Program-made: the position numbers and the translations under genes | In this document: piece by piece, positions 22,901 to 30,378 of the stretch | Numbering within the stretch: the stretch's first letter is position 1 | How the letters are laid out: every line of letters starts with the position of its first letter | The notes under the pieces: model-generated | Databases searched by the model: none | What the model was told of the DNA's origin: nothing | Seen by the model: the letters and a program-made list of their open reading frames with translations, nothing else | Assembly (NCBI RefSeq): GCF_921293095.1 | Contig: NC_060254.1 | Span: forward strand, 106,602,917 to 106,666,916 | Source: Ischnura elegans | Taxonomy: Eukaryota > Arthropoda > Insecta > Odonata > Coenagrionidae | Direction of reading: 5' to 3' | DNA length: 64,000 nucleotides

Positions 22901-25900
22901 TATACGGAACAAGTACAGAAGGATGTGAAAGAGAAGAAATACGTAGGTGTGAAAAGATTAGCTGAGAGGAGAACTGAGTGGAGAGCTGCATCAAACCAAT
23001 CCTAGGATTGTTGACTAGTGATGATGAATCATAAATTCTATGAATTTGAATGGGTTTTTCACATCATTTGACCCTTTACTCATCAATGCATCATATCCAC
23101 GGATGCCTAAGCACATTCCGGAAAAAAACGTACTACGGTGTTGCCTACATCCAGGTAACTGATCTATTCACCAGAAATCTGGAATGCGTCTAGTCCCAAG
23201 GATTTTGGATTGATTGCCTAAATCCAGGTAACTAAGAGGCCTTTTCACTGGAAATATTGTTCATTCAGAATGCATTTGGTTCCACGCATTCTGGATTATC
23301 AATCTTCCACTGTACTATGATTGTCTACAAATATGCAGTCATTGAAAACCATAACTAACTGCACAGGAAGTATATAATTATAGTAATAAATTAATACAAA
23401 AAGGATTTCTTTGTGAAGAACTTACCTCTCCAACAGTAAAAGTGAGAGATGGCCCGATAAAACATCTCCACACTCGAGATAAGTGTCCATAGGCGACAGA
23501 AACTTGACGAACATGTCCAACACTCCAGGATTCACAGAGACTCTTCTGGACGACATCAGTTTCCTCAAAAGTAGGAGCTGACTTGTGCCACCACCTCACA
23601 CTGCGGTCATCAGATGTTGAACAGATCAGGCTGGAGATTGGATCATACCTGATGGAAAATACAGCCCCCTAATAGACATTAATCACAATGCAATGACCAT
23701 GGAGAAGAGTTAATGACCCCATTCTTTAAAAACATGATATGACAGGGCAGAGACTCCAATATTTCCATTACACATACAGTAGACTCTCGTTAATACGAAC
23801 AACGTTGTTACGAAGTTCTCGTTATTACGAAGCAAACCGTTGGTCCCGTCGAAAAGGCCTATCCAAGCTATAGTAAAAGAAACGTTATTACGAAATTTTC
23901 GTTTTTACGAAATTACGAACCTATGTCCCGGTCCCGGCAGTTACAATATGAACTTTATTACGAAGTTGCACGCACAAGCCACGGTATTTAGGTGGATATT
24001 CACTACACTTAAGTTTCAATAATTGCGCCACGTTTAAGTTATTCTCGTTTACTGTGCCTAAGAGCGTCAATTATGGTTCTTTATTCAGTTTACACGCAAC
24101 ATCATATAACTAGCTTCATTCCTGTGTAGTCAGGGTGCCCTACTCATAACCGTTCGTAAATAGGATGTACATTCAGACCTCTTCCTATGCACATTCGATT
24201 TACGAATTTTCAGAGAAACGAGCATTCAAAATTTTCAAATTTCAAATTTGGCGCCTTTCGATTTGGCCGATACTACGCGGTGTGGCGCTGGGAAACTCTC
24301 ACTGTGATCATGATCTGAATAAGGTATCAATGAAAATGGTGTGAATTTAGGAACTGTTCAAAGTTTCGCCCGTTCTTCGTCACCGCGGGGAGCTATTTTT
24401 TCGGCTCCGAATGCATCGCAGGCCCCGCTAGATCAGTTCGCCACAAGCGTGAGTAAGCGCATACGTGTGATGCAGTGTTGCATCCCGCAGGATAACCTTA
24501 CTCTGCGATAAATTACATACAGTCCGGCTGGCGAGGGTTGTCCGATTACGGCACAATAGGATGGGCGGATAATCCTGCGCCAGCACGGTTTAAAGCCAAC
24601 CGCTGTCCCCCAAACGCACCTCACACCCTCGCCTAGTCATACAACGTTGTCAAATGCATAAACGAACACCGAAATAAGCCTGATCCACCAAAATAAGCCC
24701 ATTCTTCGAATCACAGAACAAGTGATTATTCCTCTAGGTCCTTGACGCTCGTCGTCCCTTCCGGATCTTTTCTTCACGGAACACTTTGTAAGCGTTTCCC
24801 TTTCTTACCTGGCAGCCTTGCCCCCTCCCCGGACCTAGACCATTTGGTCTGTAATTGGACAACTCTCGGTGGCCGGACTGTAATTTTATCAACCTAGGAA
24901 CAAGGTCTTGGGACGCATCGAGTTTGAATATCGGAGTTCATGTATTCGGGAAGATATCAACCCTCGATTGCGTCATGGCGCAGTCTTCTGTTGAAAAACT
25001 GAAACGCATTTTCCTGTTTATATTTATTTCCGCGTAATTTAATCGCGTTTATAATACACTATTCCTTTCGACGATTCCTAAAAGAAACGTTCTTACGAAC
25101 TTCGTTATTACGAACCTCCGATTTTTCGGTCCCGTGAACTTCGTAATAACGAGAGTCTACTGTACTTAACACATTCGCTGACGTGTGGCCCACTGGTGGG
25201 TTGCACAAGGCTTTTGGCCAGAGCAATGGCAAATCAACCATTATGCAAAATGAGAAGTTAGAGAACTTGGCATGCTTATACTTTGGGTGGTTACCAATGT
25301 GCTGTGAATGGAAGTTTAGTGTGACCAACCAGCCACTTGCCAGGGTGACAGGTGTCAACAAAATATCCAACTATCTGTACGTCAGCTCATTATGATTGGA
25401 GGACACCTGTGAGTGAGCTATATTGTATCCGATGCATGCATTCCGTACGTTACTACAGTGGCATCGTTCTTTTTTTAAATTTAAATTCAAGGTTTATTTC
25501 CATTTAAATGAGGTCTGAGTTTCCTCTCCCGTTTTCACTTCCACTTCTTTATTATTTTTTATTTATAGTTTATTATTACTTTTTTTAGAGGTCTGAGTTT
25601 CCTCTCCGGTTTTTGTTTGTTTATTATTACTTTTTTTAGATATATGTATCAAAGTATGCTAATTTTTTAAAGTTCTGTGTTATTCAAAAGTGTATGCTAA
25701 TTGCCGAAGAAGTACAATTGAGATAGGTGGCACTGTGAGGCAATCACATGTTTTTGCCCCCCCTCCCACGGCTGGAGAGAAGCAGGCAGAAGCAGACAGG
25801 ATTTTGGTGCAGCAGAAGCCGTTGACTTCAGGAGGCGTCAAGTTGAATCCCGAGCCAGCACGAAAGACTGGTCAGACCATACAGTCACCCTGCAGATGGG

Positions 25901-28900
25901 AGATAAGCGGCCAGGTCTTTCGTTATCACACGAGCCTCAAACTTGGGCTTCCATCAAGGATCGCCAAAGGAGACAGGCCAAGTTATCCGCGTAGCTATAT
26001 TTTATGGAAGTCTTGTATAAAAGTCTTTCTACTGCAATAGTGTATCAGCAACAAGAATTACAATCAACAGCACGAATCGTCTTTCAAAAGTGGCATTATG
26101 TGCACTTAACTATGAAATTAATAACAACCACACTTTCAATGTAATTTACCAAAAACATCAAGTAATTTTGTACCTTATATTTTTCCACTTTTCCTTTAAA
26201 TACGCTTTGATGCTAACAAATTTTCGTTCATATGGAAAGACGCCATTAAGAAATCGACAACTCAAAAATTACTTTCTAACTTTCCTACCTAAATTTTATC
26301 AGTTTTTCATTATAATTCCTTAATCTTCTTTTCCAATTTTGCTCCTTCAATTTGCATAAACAAATACTATGTTGCCATGATTATTTGTTTGTATCTTCCT
26401 TCCAATGATCACTGTACCACCTTTAGATTTTGGGGGCCATTTTTTAAACTAATCTCCATACCCAATTATTAACGAATAGACAGATAAATAATGGGAAATT
26501 TAGTGTATTCATAATTTTTCCTGGGAGTTCAGACAATTTTAGAGAGGGTCCCCACAAGACTTTTTTTCGTATCTCATCTTGTTCACACCAAGCATTTGTA
26601 TCAGTGAGTCAGTGACTGGTCGGAAGTGGGCTTTATAGTATATAGATAAAATAAAACAAATCAAAATCAATTTACCAAAGAATAATTGATATTGTAGAAG
26701 TTTCACTGTAAATGAATTCTCATCAAGATCGACATGTCAATGCCCAAAATCAAGTCAAAAATTCAGAAAATTCATAACTTATTTTGACCAAAAATCAAAA
26801 TTCAATGTGTCTCAGACAGATTGCTTTGGATGAAGATCCTTTTTCAACAGAAGGCTTAACTAATTAATTATAAAATCAATGGTAAAATAAAATTGAAGAG
26901 AAAGTGCAAAATCCTACCTTATGGCCTCTCAAGTGGAACAATGCCTCTCGTGGTTCACACGGATTTTTTGAGTTCACAGACCATACGACAATCTGTCCAT
27001 ACACAGTGCCAGCAAAGCAAATCAGGTCATCACTTCTATCACCAGCCAAGTAACCACTATACCTAATGAAATAATTGTCAAGGATAAACACACTCATAAC
27101 AAAGCCAAGTACAAATGCCATAAAATTCAGTTTTGAGTAGAAACTTTAACACTCACAGCTTTATGACCTACTCATCATCTTGTGAATTCTCTTTGAATCC
27201 CAGTGAAACATAGACACAAAAATCAAAAACCATGGAGAAATTTAAGTGTGAGCCTCAAAGTAAACAATATACACAATGGATTGACGCTCAAGTCATATTC
27301 ACGCCAAATTCTAATGTAGGAATGTAGTGATGACATATTCAGAGACCCAAGGAACTATAGGTGTACAGTGGATTCGGGGAACCCAGGGCAGGCCTGCATG
27401 AGATAGGTACTCTCTCGAGGGCCGGGAACCAAGTCCGAGACTTATACACCTGCACCAACTCGAGAGGGGAAGGACAGAGGAAGGAAAAAGGATGGGAGGT
27501 ATCGCCAAGATAAGAGCCCGACGACACCTCCAGGGGAAGGAAAGGGAAGGAAGGGAAGTGACGAGGAATCCAGCACCGTCACAAAGGCGGGCGGGTCCTA
27601 CCATCAGCGAAACCAGGCAGAGCCATTAATGTTCTAACGATCTTGAAGGATCATTCTATGAGGAAGAAGGATCCAACGATCAAATTGTTAGATACAGTTA
27701 TCGTCGTTAAATGTAGGTGTACAGTAAATTTCAAATGAGAATCACTCAGTGACCAGGGAATATTTTGGAATTTTCGTGGACTTAGAAAATGAATGAATGA
27801 CAGAAGAGCCACCCAGAGGGAGTGTGTGTGTGGAGCAAGTAAACATTTTTTTGGGAGGGAGAAGAGGGCGAACTTTTAAAAAAATCATGATTTTTGTGAA
27901 AAAAAAAGCACAAGTATTATGAACATAGCGTGAGTTGGGGAAGGGGGATGTAGCTGCGAACACGGTGCTCAGCGTAAATAAAGCTATTTGTAAGACCAGT
28001 ATGATGTAGGCTTAGGATAGTGAAAGAAATTTAGTAAGTAAAGCTGTTTTATATGGGGCATACCATTGCTCAATCTGATGTAAGTACAAAGGCGCATTCA
28101 AAATTGCATCATGTAAAACAGTGGATTGCCACAACACATGCAAGAAGGCAAAATAGCCCCTGATCTAATCCCAAGCTCGCATTCTAGCAATTCAGACAAT
28201 TTTCAGTGCAACCTGTGCAATGATATGACCCATGTAAAATGGCCCTAAACAAGGTGCTGCAGGGTTAGGGCAAGTTTCAGCCTTACTTGAAGCTTCCACA
28301 GAAATTACATGGATCTTGCTGCAATATACTTAGCAAGAGCAAGCTTCCTGCAACTGCAGTAGCCATGCAAGCTTGACTTTACTTTAAGGGTAGAGTCGTA
28401 TGAAGTTCAATTTCGGTTACTATGTAATGATATTATGAAAGAAAACTGAAACACTGTTAGGAAACATGACAAGCAGCAATTTCTATGAATAATCCACAAT
28501 GTAAAGTCCGAGTAAAAATACGTTATGACACAGTGTCATTTCCATGGATTTACAGACCACCGTACATGTATTATATTGTGATATACATGTGTGTGTTAAA
28601 GGCCTTTTGAAGCATATACGTTAAATTAACGTTAAATTTTACAGAAGTTACGGCTGTATTACAGCGGAATACAGCATTCAATGCCAGTGCATGTATTTTG
28701 GCAGTATCACAGCTGTTAAAGATATGTACTCCACTGAGTAAGCTGTGCGGGTATGGTAACACATGTGGTTGAAGGATACAGGATTGACTGCTCTAAACAT
28801 TTCACTTCCAATTTTTCAGCACCATAAGAGTTCCAAACGTTGACGACATTGTGCGCTGATAAAGTTGCTATTTCACCACATTCTAGCCACTTGGAATAAA

Positions 28901-29488
28901 CAATCCAATCGTTCGCCTTCCACATACGAACATCAGTTATATCTACGTCCCCCCCATCACTCTTAAATTGAAAAACTGTCAATTCTTTCCCTCCGTAAAC
29001 TAAAACTGTATTTTCTTTATTTAACGATATATCTCTCACTTTATGTCTACAGAGAACTTCTCTTTTGCGCAGCAATTTCTTTTCTTGAATGCTATGAACT
29101 TGCACCGACCTCCCAATGCCTGTAATGGTAAAATACACGAAATATTTAAAAGAAATAAAACAGAATTTTAATTTTTTAAATCCAGTTCTAGGAGACAGTT
29201 AAACTTATAACTACATATGTTCCTCCTCGAGCAAAAATTAATTGAAATTCAAATACCAACCCAAGGCAACGAAGGCAATGATGGAACATAGGAGTACACT
29301 TAATAGAGTTATTTCCCACCACCGTGTTCATAAACAGCACGTTCCCATATAAAATATGATTATATTTTCAAACCTCCCACAAGAATTCTATAAAATGTGA
29401 GTATGAACAAGGGTAACAAACCTGCAATAACGACTTGGCCGGCAAGTTTCACAGCGGCGGCGTCTAATACCGAAAACCAGGATTCCAT
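4615..29488 (-). CDS. WDR6: WDR6 orthologue, WD40-repeat tRNA methylation partner (exons 1-6, 3' end outside window)
   Basis: WDR6 (yeast Rtt10) is a WD40 scaffold that partners FTSJ1/Trm7 for 2'-O-methylation of tRNA wobble nucleotide 34 in the cytoplasm. Six exons join with matching phases: 29488-29422, 29119-28780, 27062-26918, 23668-23426, 12223-12089, 4930-4615 (67+340+145+243+135+316 nt, 415 codons plus one base). The joined order follows vertebrate WDR6: a GTVYGQIVVWS blade, then RGHKGAVFSIRYDP...SDDRSVRWW, then GHLSRVW...TVGEDSQLCVW, then ALGLEDGGVRLW. Each exon ends in a blade-closing W or inside a blade. Family members run to about 1000-1100 residues, so roughly 60% lies to the left of the window. 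Introns are 0.3, 1.7, 3.2, 11.2, 7.2 and over 4.6 kb and are packed with transposons, but the exons show no stop or frameshift. Confidence 0.88.
4931..6715. other. WDR6 intron 5, proximal part, nothing recognised
   Basis: AT-rich intronic sequence between exon 6 and the hAT-like insertion. No coding or repeat structure could be supported. Confidence 0.5.
6716..6723. repeat. 8-bp target duplication CTTGAAAT, left copy
   Basis: Identical to 11729-11736; both abut the terminal inverted repeat of the hAT-like element. Confidence 0.85.
8673..8679. repeat. Candidate LINE target duplication ATGTTCT
   Basis: Matches 11477-11483 on the other side of the LINE. It is short, so chance is possible. Confidence 0.45.
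8680..11476 (-). mobile_element. 5'-truncated non-LTR retrotransposon (CR1/Jockey-like group) with (ATT)n tail
   Basis: On the minus strand the long frame is followed by a short 3' segment, AATAAA and a trinucleotide tail (complement of the TAA/AAT run at about 8682-8703). A candidate 7-bp duplication ATGTTCT flanks it (8673-8679 and 11477-11483), which would place the 5' truncation at 11476. There is no room for the N-terminal part of the endonuclease, so this copy is 5'-truncated although otherwise well preserved. Clade assignment is by general resemblance. Confidence 0.8.
8818..11457 (-). CDS. LINE ORF2: endonuclease (partial) and reverse transcriptase, 879 codons
   Basis: Target-primed retrotransposition protein. 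N-terminal part: apurinic-like endonuclease with GDFNVNF (residues about 71-77) and the SDH motif (about 135-137); the earlier catalytic Asn/Glu blocks are missing. Middle: reverse transcriptase with NYRPIS, DLSKAFDSVDH (about 508-518), GVPQGSILGPLLFLLYINDL and the catalytic FMYADD (about 598-603). C-terminal: FLGISINENLNWDTHI and HDYHTRSRNELA, typical of CR1/L2/Jockey-type tails. The frame is open throughout, so the insertion is recent on a sequence-decay scale. The annotated ATG is simply the first in the surviving frame, since the true start was lost by truncation; three-frame context before it reads on without a stop for about a dozen codons. It lies in WDR6 intron 5 in the same orientation as the gene. 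Confidence 0.88.
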   Translation of the reverse strand: MMGKNASISKIALDLCCDIDFECCVLDLVIEKYHLFVVGVYRSPSGNFSLFLENLGMLLEKCFRKLNYIIICGDFNVNFDQVNNMTTCLWDLFSVYDIKQTIFVPTRQTVQSASIIDNIFCNLQFCIGQAIESHLSDHKAIVTTIEVPISSLSSTKSFFSKKRIFTLENIEDFCNNLQLTTWDPVYSAKSVNDKFNNFLDIFLTLFNGCFPLVKASSNRPQNKTWVTPEVIQNSQILEALWSAYKATNDNDIKEQYIAFKKYYSSLITTTKRTCNINSIYSSDNKSKTAWNIINNTSGKLRKNKSPKEILHNDILVSDPDMIAVNFNTHFLNPLKTSSMLQVNTDNCPQNNSVLNNMYLYPTNEKEIESIINKINTKHSAGWDGVPCSLLKGNCIRYLLTPITHLVNASLSSGIFPDKLKMAVVTPLHKKGDIQSIENYRPISKLSVFSKILESVISKRIMSFLIKNNILSKSQFGFIGGLSAEFAIYKFIDSVLEGLDHHLNTVGIFYDLSKAFDSVDHETLLRKIHIYGMRGIANNLIRSFLEKRTQAVTIITDNMVKHTSPHQEILRGVPQGSILGPLLFLLYINDLPSQLKGNIFMYADDTNHLLKHDGNIVAPTQNAVIKMETWCSSNKVAINKSKSSFIFFHPTQKKIDYSPYIKFSDCTVKRVTDTKFLGISINENLNWDTHINCISSSVASGCYLIRRVIQLTNTETAKSIYYAHIYSRLKYGILAWGHSPKSVRLFKLQKWSVRILCKAKKQASCRNLFKRLQILPLPCIYIYYAVMLIREFKQKLCLTLNNDIHDYHTRSRNELAVRQQNLSLFSRGPINMSIKIYNKLPKSIKDEIRPGLFKAKLKKYLLDHCYYSIDEFFEDASQLM
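11729..11736. repeat. 8-bp target duplication CTTGAAAT, right copy
   Basis: Pairs with 6716-6723 and closes the hAT-like element. Confidence 0.85.
11737..12088. other. Short intronic stretch, nothing recognised
   Basis: Intron sequence between the hAT-like element and WDR6 exon 5. Confidence 0.5.
12089..12223 (-). CDS. WDR6: WDR6 exon 5
   Basis: Forty-five codons, phase 0 at both ends (residues 266-310). Acceptor ...CATGTAG before GACTCGCAG, donor CAAGTG|GTAATG. It completes the blade TVGE|DSQLCVWKN and starts the next one, ILRGGSIWDVDFHDDQV, which continues directly in exon 6. Confidence 0.88.
12416..12482. repeat. Short inverted repeat TAGTCCCCCCTT / AAGGGGGGACTA
   Basis: The arms face each other across about 35 bases. 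It is probably the remnant of a small MITE end; no target duplication is clear. Confidence 0.4.
12496..12837. mobile_element. Inverted pair of Penelope-like element tails
   Basis: Arms of about 112 bp (12496-12608 and 12723-12837, nearly 90% identical by eye) are in tail-to-tail orientation around an AT-rich centre full of TATCTAGATA words. Each arm contains a CTGAAGA...GAAA arrangement (right arm CTGAAGA 12749-12755, GAAA 12771-12774; the left arm reads the same on the minus strand with TTAAGA). This resembles the tails of Penelope-like elements elsewhere in the window, but no coding part is left here. Confidence 0.55.
12838..13969. other. WDR6 intron 4 sequence, nothing recognised
   Basis: AT-rich intron sequence. 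Short frames here show no family resemblance. Confidence 0.45.
13975..14140 (-). repeat. Possible tRNA-derived SINE fragment
   Basis: On the minus strand a box A-like word (TGGTGGTGGGGTAAAGTCA) is followed about 30 bases later by a box B-like word (GGTCGTGAGTCC), and then CCTGGTTAGA. This spacing and order fits an RNA polymerase III promoter of a tRNA-related SINE. No tail or duplication could be fixed. Confidence 0.3.
14636..15880. mobile_element. TA-flanked DNA transposon with helix-turn-helix protein (IS630/Tc1-mariner-like), 1245 bp
   Basis: The long inverted ends CAGTCCGGCCGCCGAGAGTT (14636) and the complement of AACTCTTAGCGGCCGGGCTG (15861-15880) extend inward with GTCCGTTGACAGCT. Both are flanked by TA (14634-14635 and 15881-15882). 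One frame on the minus strand codes the DNA-binding half of a transposase; the catalytic half is missing. The element at 24520-24880 shares both ends and internal blocks. Confidence 0.8.
15043..15534 (-). CDS. Transposase N-terminal (helix-turn-helix) protein, catalytic domain absent
   Basis: A 163-residue frame inside the TIR element at 14636-15880. Residues about 20-75 look like a Tc1/IS630-type helix-turn-helix (ARVIDRTAEACGVSSKSVSRI). They are followed by a basic linker (TPGKKRCRRSQKTS) and a second helical segment (NKEAVRRHIHGYYERREYPTVQKLLISLKE) seen at the start of insect DDE_3-type transposases. No DDE catalytic motifs follow; after the frame the element goes straight to its left end. 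A second ATG at MSGKKRG may be the real start. It could be a truncated copy or a short repressor-like product; the sequence alone does not decide. Confidence 0.6.
   Translation of the reverse strand: MISSSVIMSGKKRGHGVTLNSQKRESISSIYEYFEKEKFHGSPLIPLARVIDRTAEACGVSSKSVSRILKEKHGDRNSENIEPSVLRTPGKKRCRRSQKTSIDNFNKEAVRRHIHGYYERREYPTVQKLLISLKEADLFEVFVSRRKGLLSIMLRFKIIGSNE
16947..17053. repeat. Imperfect tandem duplication, unit about 56 bp
   Basis: Two adjacent copies of a segment reading TTCAAAGAACC.TGGTAATC.ATAAT followed by TTTTCACTAA or CTTTCACTAA. Confidence 0.75.
17047..17097. repeat. Hairpin: AAAGCGTGGGGG / CCCCCACGCTTT
   Basis: Arms of about 12 bp are separated by about 23 bases. It may be a MITE remnant. 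Confidence 0.6.
18835..19290. repeat. Two diverged direct copies of a roughly 150-bp unit, period about 295 bp
   Basis: The copies at about 18835-18960 and 19130-19288 share GGATAGTT.AGCAG.CATTA, then CACGGATTTTT or CACAGATTTTTT, and end in ATTATAGCAAA / GTTATAGCAAA. They sit directly before the RTE-like LINE and may be part of its upstream region or an unrelated repeat. Confidence 0.5.
19851..20049 (+). pseudogene. RTE endonuclease start, first copy (cut by the second 5' end)
   Basis: From ATG at about 19855 the frame reads MLRIGTWNIRSLRTCG..., the classic N-terminal endonuclease block of RTE-like elements, stops at about 19950, and resumes as GISEMKWPQEGDFWSGSYRM until position 20049. There the second copy of the 5' leader begins. 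The stop replaces the residue before GISEMKW, where active relatives have no interruption. Confidence 0.7.
20052..20270 (+). repeat. Second copy of the RTE 5' leader
   Basis: More than 90% identical by eye to 19307-19523. It joins directly to GCATCAGCGAAATGAAG, so about 430 bp present in the first copy (19524-19952) are missing. Confidence 0.85.
20271..23005 (+). pseudogene. RTE-like endonuclease/reverse transcriptase, broken
   Basis: Endonuclease and reverse transcriptase of an RTE-type LINE. The frame of 20257-20868 covers the endonuclease from GISEMKWP through ILGDWNAVVG to DYILV. A +1 shift near 20850 leads into 20828-21850 (linker and fingers, DIPAELIK). Stops at 21848-21850 and 21905-21907 fall just before VAFVDLEKAFDNVDW, and another shift near 22075-22200 destroys the GVRQGCTLSP segment. 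The frame of 22208-23005 then carries SFADDIAVV with both catalytic aspartates and a complete C-terminal region with a GHILRHDGL zinc-knuckle-like part. It lacks the first 30 residues of the endonuclease because of the deletion described for the duplicated 5' end. It lies antisense in WDR6 intron 4. Confidence 0.82.
23028..23425. other. Intron sequence, nothing recognised
   Basis: Between the LINE and WDR6 exon 4. Confidence 0.5.
23426..23668 (-). CDS. WDR6: WDR6 exon 4
   Basis: Eighty-one codons, phase 0 at both ends (residues 185-265). Acceptor ...CTATTAG before GGGGCTGTA, donor GGAGAG|GTAAG. It holds GAVFSIRYDPISSLICSTSDDRSVRWW, the best conserved WDR6 blade, and GHLSRVWRCFIGPSLTFTVGE. 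Confidence 0.92.
23777..25162. mobile_element. TA-flanked TIR element, pogo/Tigger-like, with a nested element
   Basis: The ends CAGTAGACTCTCGTTAATAC (23777) and the complement of TAACGAGAGTCTACTG (25147-25162) are flanked by TA (23775-23776 and 25163-25164). The word TTATTACGAA or TTCGTAATAA recurs near both ends. No transposase frame was found. The element at 24520-24880 inserted into it. Confidence 0.78.
24520..24880. mobile_element. 361-bp MITE, deletion derivative of the 14636-15880 element (inverted)
   Basis: The ends CAGTCCGGCTGGCGAGGGTT and complement (24520, 24880) are flanked by TA. Inside, in reverse orientation, are blocks shared with the larger element: GAGGTGCGTTTGGGGGACA (larger copy about 15778) and AAGAAAGGGAAAC...TTCCGTGAAGAAA (larger copy about 14700-14750). 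The coding part is gone. Confidence 0.8.
25165..26917. other. WDR6 intron 3, no supported gene
   Basis: A patch at about 25730-26030 is richer in GC and has a 116-codon frame of no known family followed by TATAAAAG; it may be a fragment of an unknown repeat. The rest is AT-rich. Confidence 0.4.
26918..27062 (-). CDS. WDR6: WDR6 exon 3
   Basis: The 145 nt code residues about 136-184. Acceptor TTTCATTAG before GTATAGTGG, donor CATAAG|GTAGG. It contains GDRSDDLICFAGTVYGQIVVWS, matching the WDR6 blade written ...GTVF/Y..(L/I)VW in relatives, and ends LRGHK, completed by exon 4 as GHKGAVFSI. It enters in phase 2, and joining CT|G gives ILYSGYLAG. Confidence 0.9.
27063..28779. other. WDR6 intron 2, no gene; GC-richer patch at 27310-27610
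   Basis: The patch is purine-rich on the plus strand (AAGGAAAGGGAAGGAAGGG), with frames of no known family. It could be an unknown interspersed repeat. A GTGTACAGT word occurs at about 27361 and again at about 27717, near the patch borders. Confidence 0.35.
28780..29119 (-). CDS. WDR6: WDR6 exon 2
   Basis: The 340 nt code residues about 23-135. Acceptor TACCATTACAG before GCATTGGG. The donor is placed at CT|GTATCC because only that choice keeps phase and gives SILYSGYLAG with exon 3; it is a weak donor, so an alternative nearby is possible. It contains two blade-like segments ending VYGGKELTVF and STLS-type AHNVVNVW. Confidence 0.85.
29422..29488 (-). CDS. WDR6: WDR6 exon 1 with start codon
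   Basis: ATG at 29488-29486 opens MESWFSVLDAAAVKLAGQ. The donor GCAG|GTTTGT is in phase 1, matching exon 2 to give VVIAGIGRSVQVH. A TCAGT initiator-like word lies about 10 bases upstream on the minus strand, and no upstream in-frame ATG was seen close by, so this start is favoured. Confidence 0.8.
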
Positions 29489-29501
29489 TTCGTGTCACTG
29501 A

Positions 29502-30154
29502 AATTTTATCAGTTTCACAGCGGTTTTATGAAGTATTAACTCCAATGTCGGGCAGAGAATTCGCGCCTCGTATCATTCGAATTAATAAATCCCTAACAAA
29601 ACATGATTCTATCCTTGCTTCGCTGATCGCGCTTTATGTGCGCCCCATTGACTTCATTAGCGCCAAGCGCTCTTCGGCCTTTTAGTGCTATTAGGTGGCA
29701 TATTCAACTTAAAAATCAGCTGCATCAATTTCCATACAGCGACCTTTTGAAGAATTACGGCAATTTTTAGTGGCTTACTCCGATAATAAAGTCATAATTA
29801 ATATTATTCAACATAATTTTGGGCCTGATTTTGATAAATACACGCCCCCAATGATCTGGGACCTCTTTATGTCATTTATTTTCTCCATTATACTTTTTTC
29901 CGTACACGCATTACGTGTGAATCACGATTGAAAAAAACTAGTAATTGGTGATTAATGTTGGAGTTAAAAACTATTTCAACAAATGCATAATTTTGTTGTA
30001 TCATCTTTTATTTATTACATCACTTTCATAGACTCAAAGCATGACAACAATCGAATCTTATAGTTTTTTTTATCATATAGAGGTAACCTCTATGGAATAA
30101 ACCGAATTAACAGCTTCTTGTAAAATATAAAGATTAATAGCTTAGACCATGTAA
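29502..30154. other. Intergenic/upstream of WDR6, nothing recognised
   Basis: AT-rich sequence upstream of the WDR6 start; no other gene was found adjacent. Confidence 0.45.
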
Positions 30155-30378
30155 CAAGTCCCTGTAAAGCTAGGTCCCTGTGACGTCACGTACGTGGAAT
30201 GGCATCGCATGGGCGCCAATCTGGCCTTTTTCAAATGAGGATAAAAATTGACCATTGCCATTCGTCTAAACCGGTATTTCTAAAACCAAATAATTTGTAT
30301 ATTATGAATGCACTAATGGTCGGTAACGAATCGCAATCAAAGCCTTTCGTTTTCTTTGATAAAGGAAACTACCCTATT
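30155..30378 (-). repeat. Dispersed element end, inverted copy of 42815-43040
   Basis: About 220 bp match 42815-43040 in reverse orientation at roughly 80-85% by eye. Shared stretches include GCATGGGCGCCAATCTGGCC and ATTGACCATTGCCATTCGTC. Both end at AATAGGGTAGTTTCC (here its complement, ending at 30378). The other end of this copy was not found. Confidence 0.75.

Larger units (their letters stand above)
19307..23027 (+). mobile_element. RTE-like non-LTR retrotransposon with a duplicated 5' end, inactive
   Basis: The element starts GAGCTTAAAGCCACCGAGTG at 19307, and the same start recurs at 20052. The body codes endonuclease (RIGTWNIRSLRTCG; ILGDWNAVVGEG) and reverse transcriptase (VAFVDLEKAFDNVDW; FADDIAVV), with an RTE/BovB-type C-terminal tail (YGSEAWTMTAAEKARIEAFE). 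The 3' end follows the stop closely and finishes in TGATGATGA-type sequence. Several stops and frameshifts (about 19950, 20850, 21848-21850, 21905-21907, 22075-22200) make it dead. Confidence 0.85.

Noticed and set aside
25690-26040. 116-codon plus-strand frame in WDR6 intron 3
   Set aside because: No recognisable domain; possibly part of an unknown repeat, not enough to call a gene.
27311-27604. Possible gene in a GC-richer patch of WDR6 intron 2
   Set aside because: Pyrimidine-rich simple composition, two overlapping frames, no domain; more likely a repeat.
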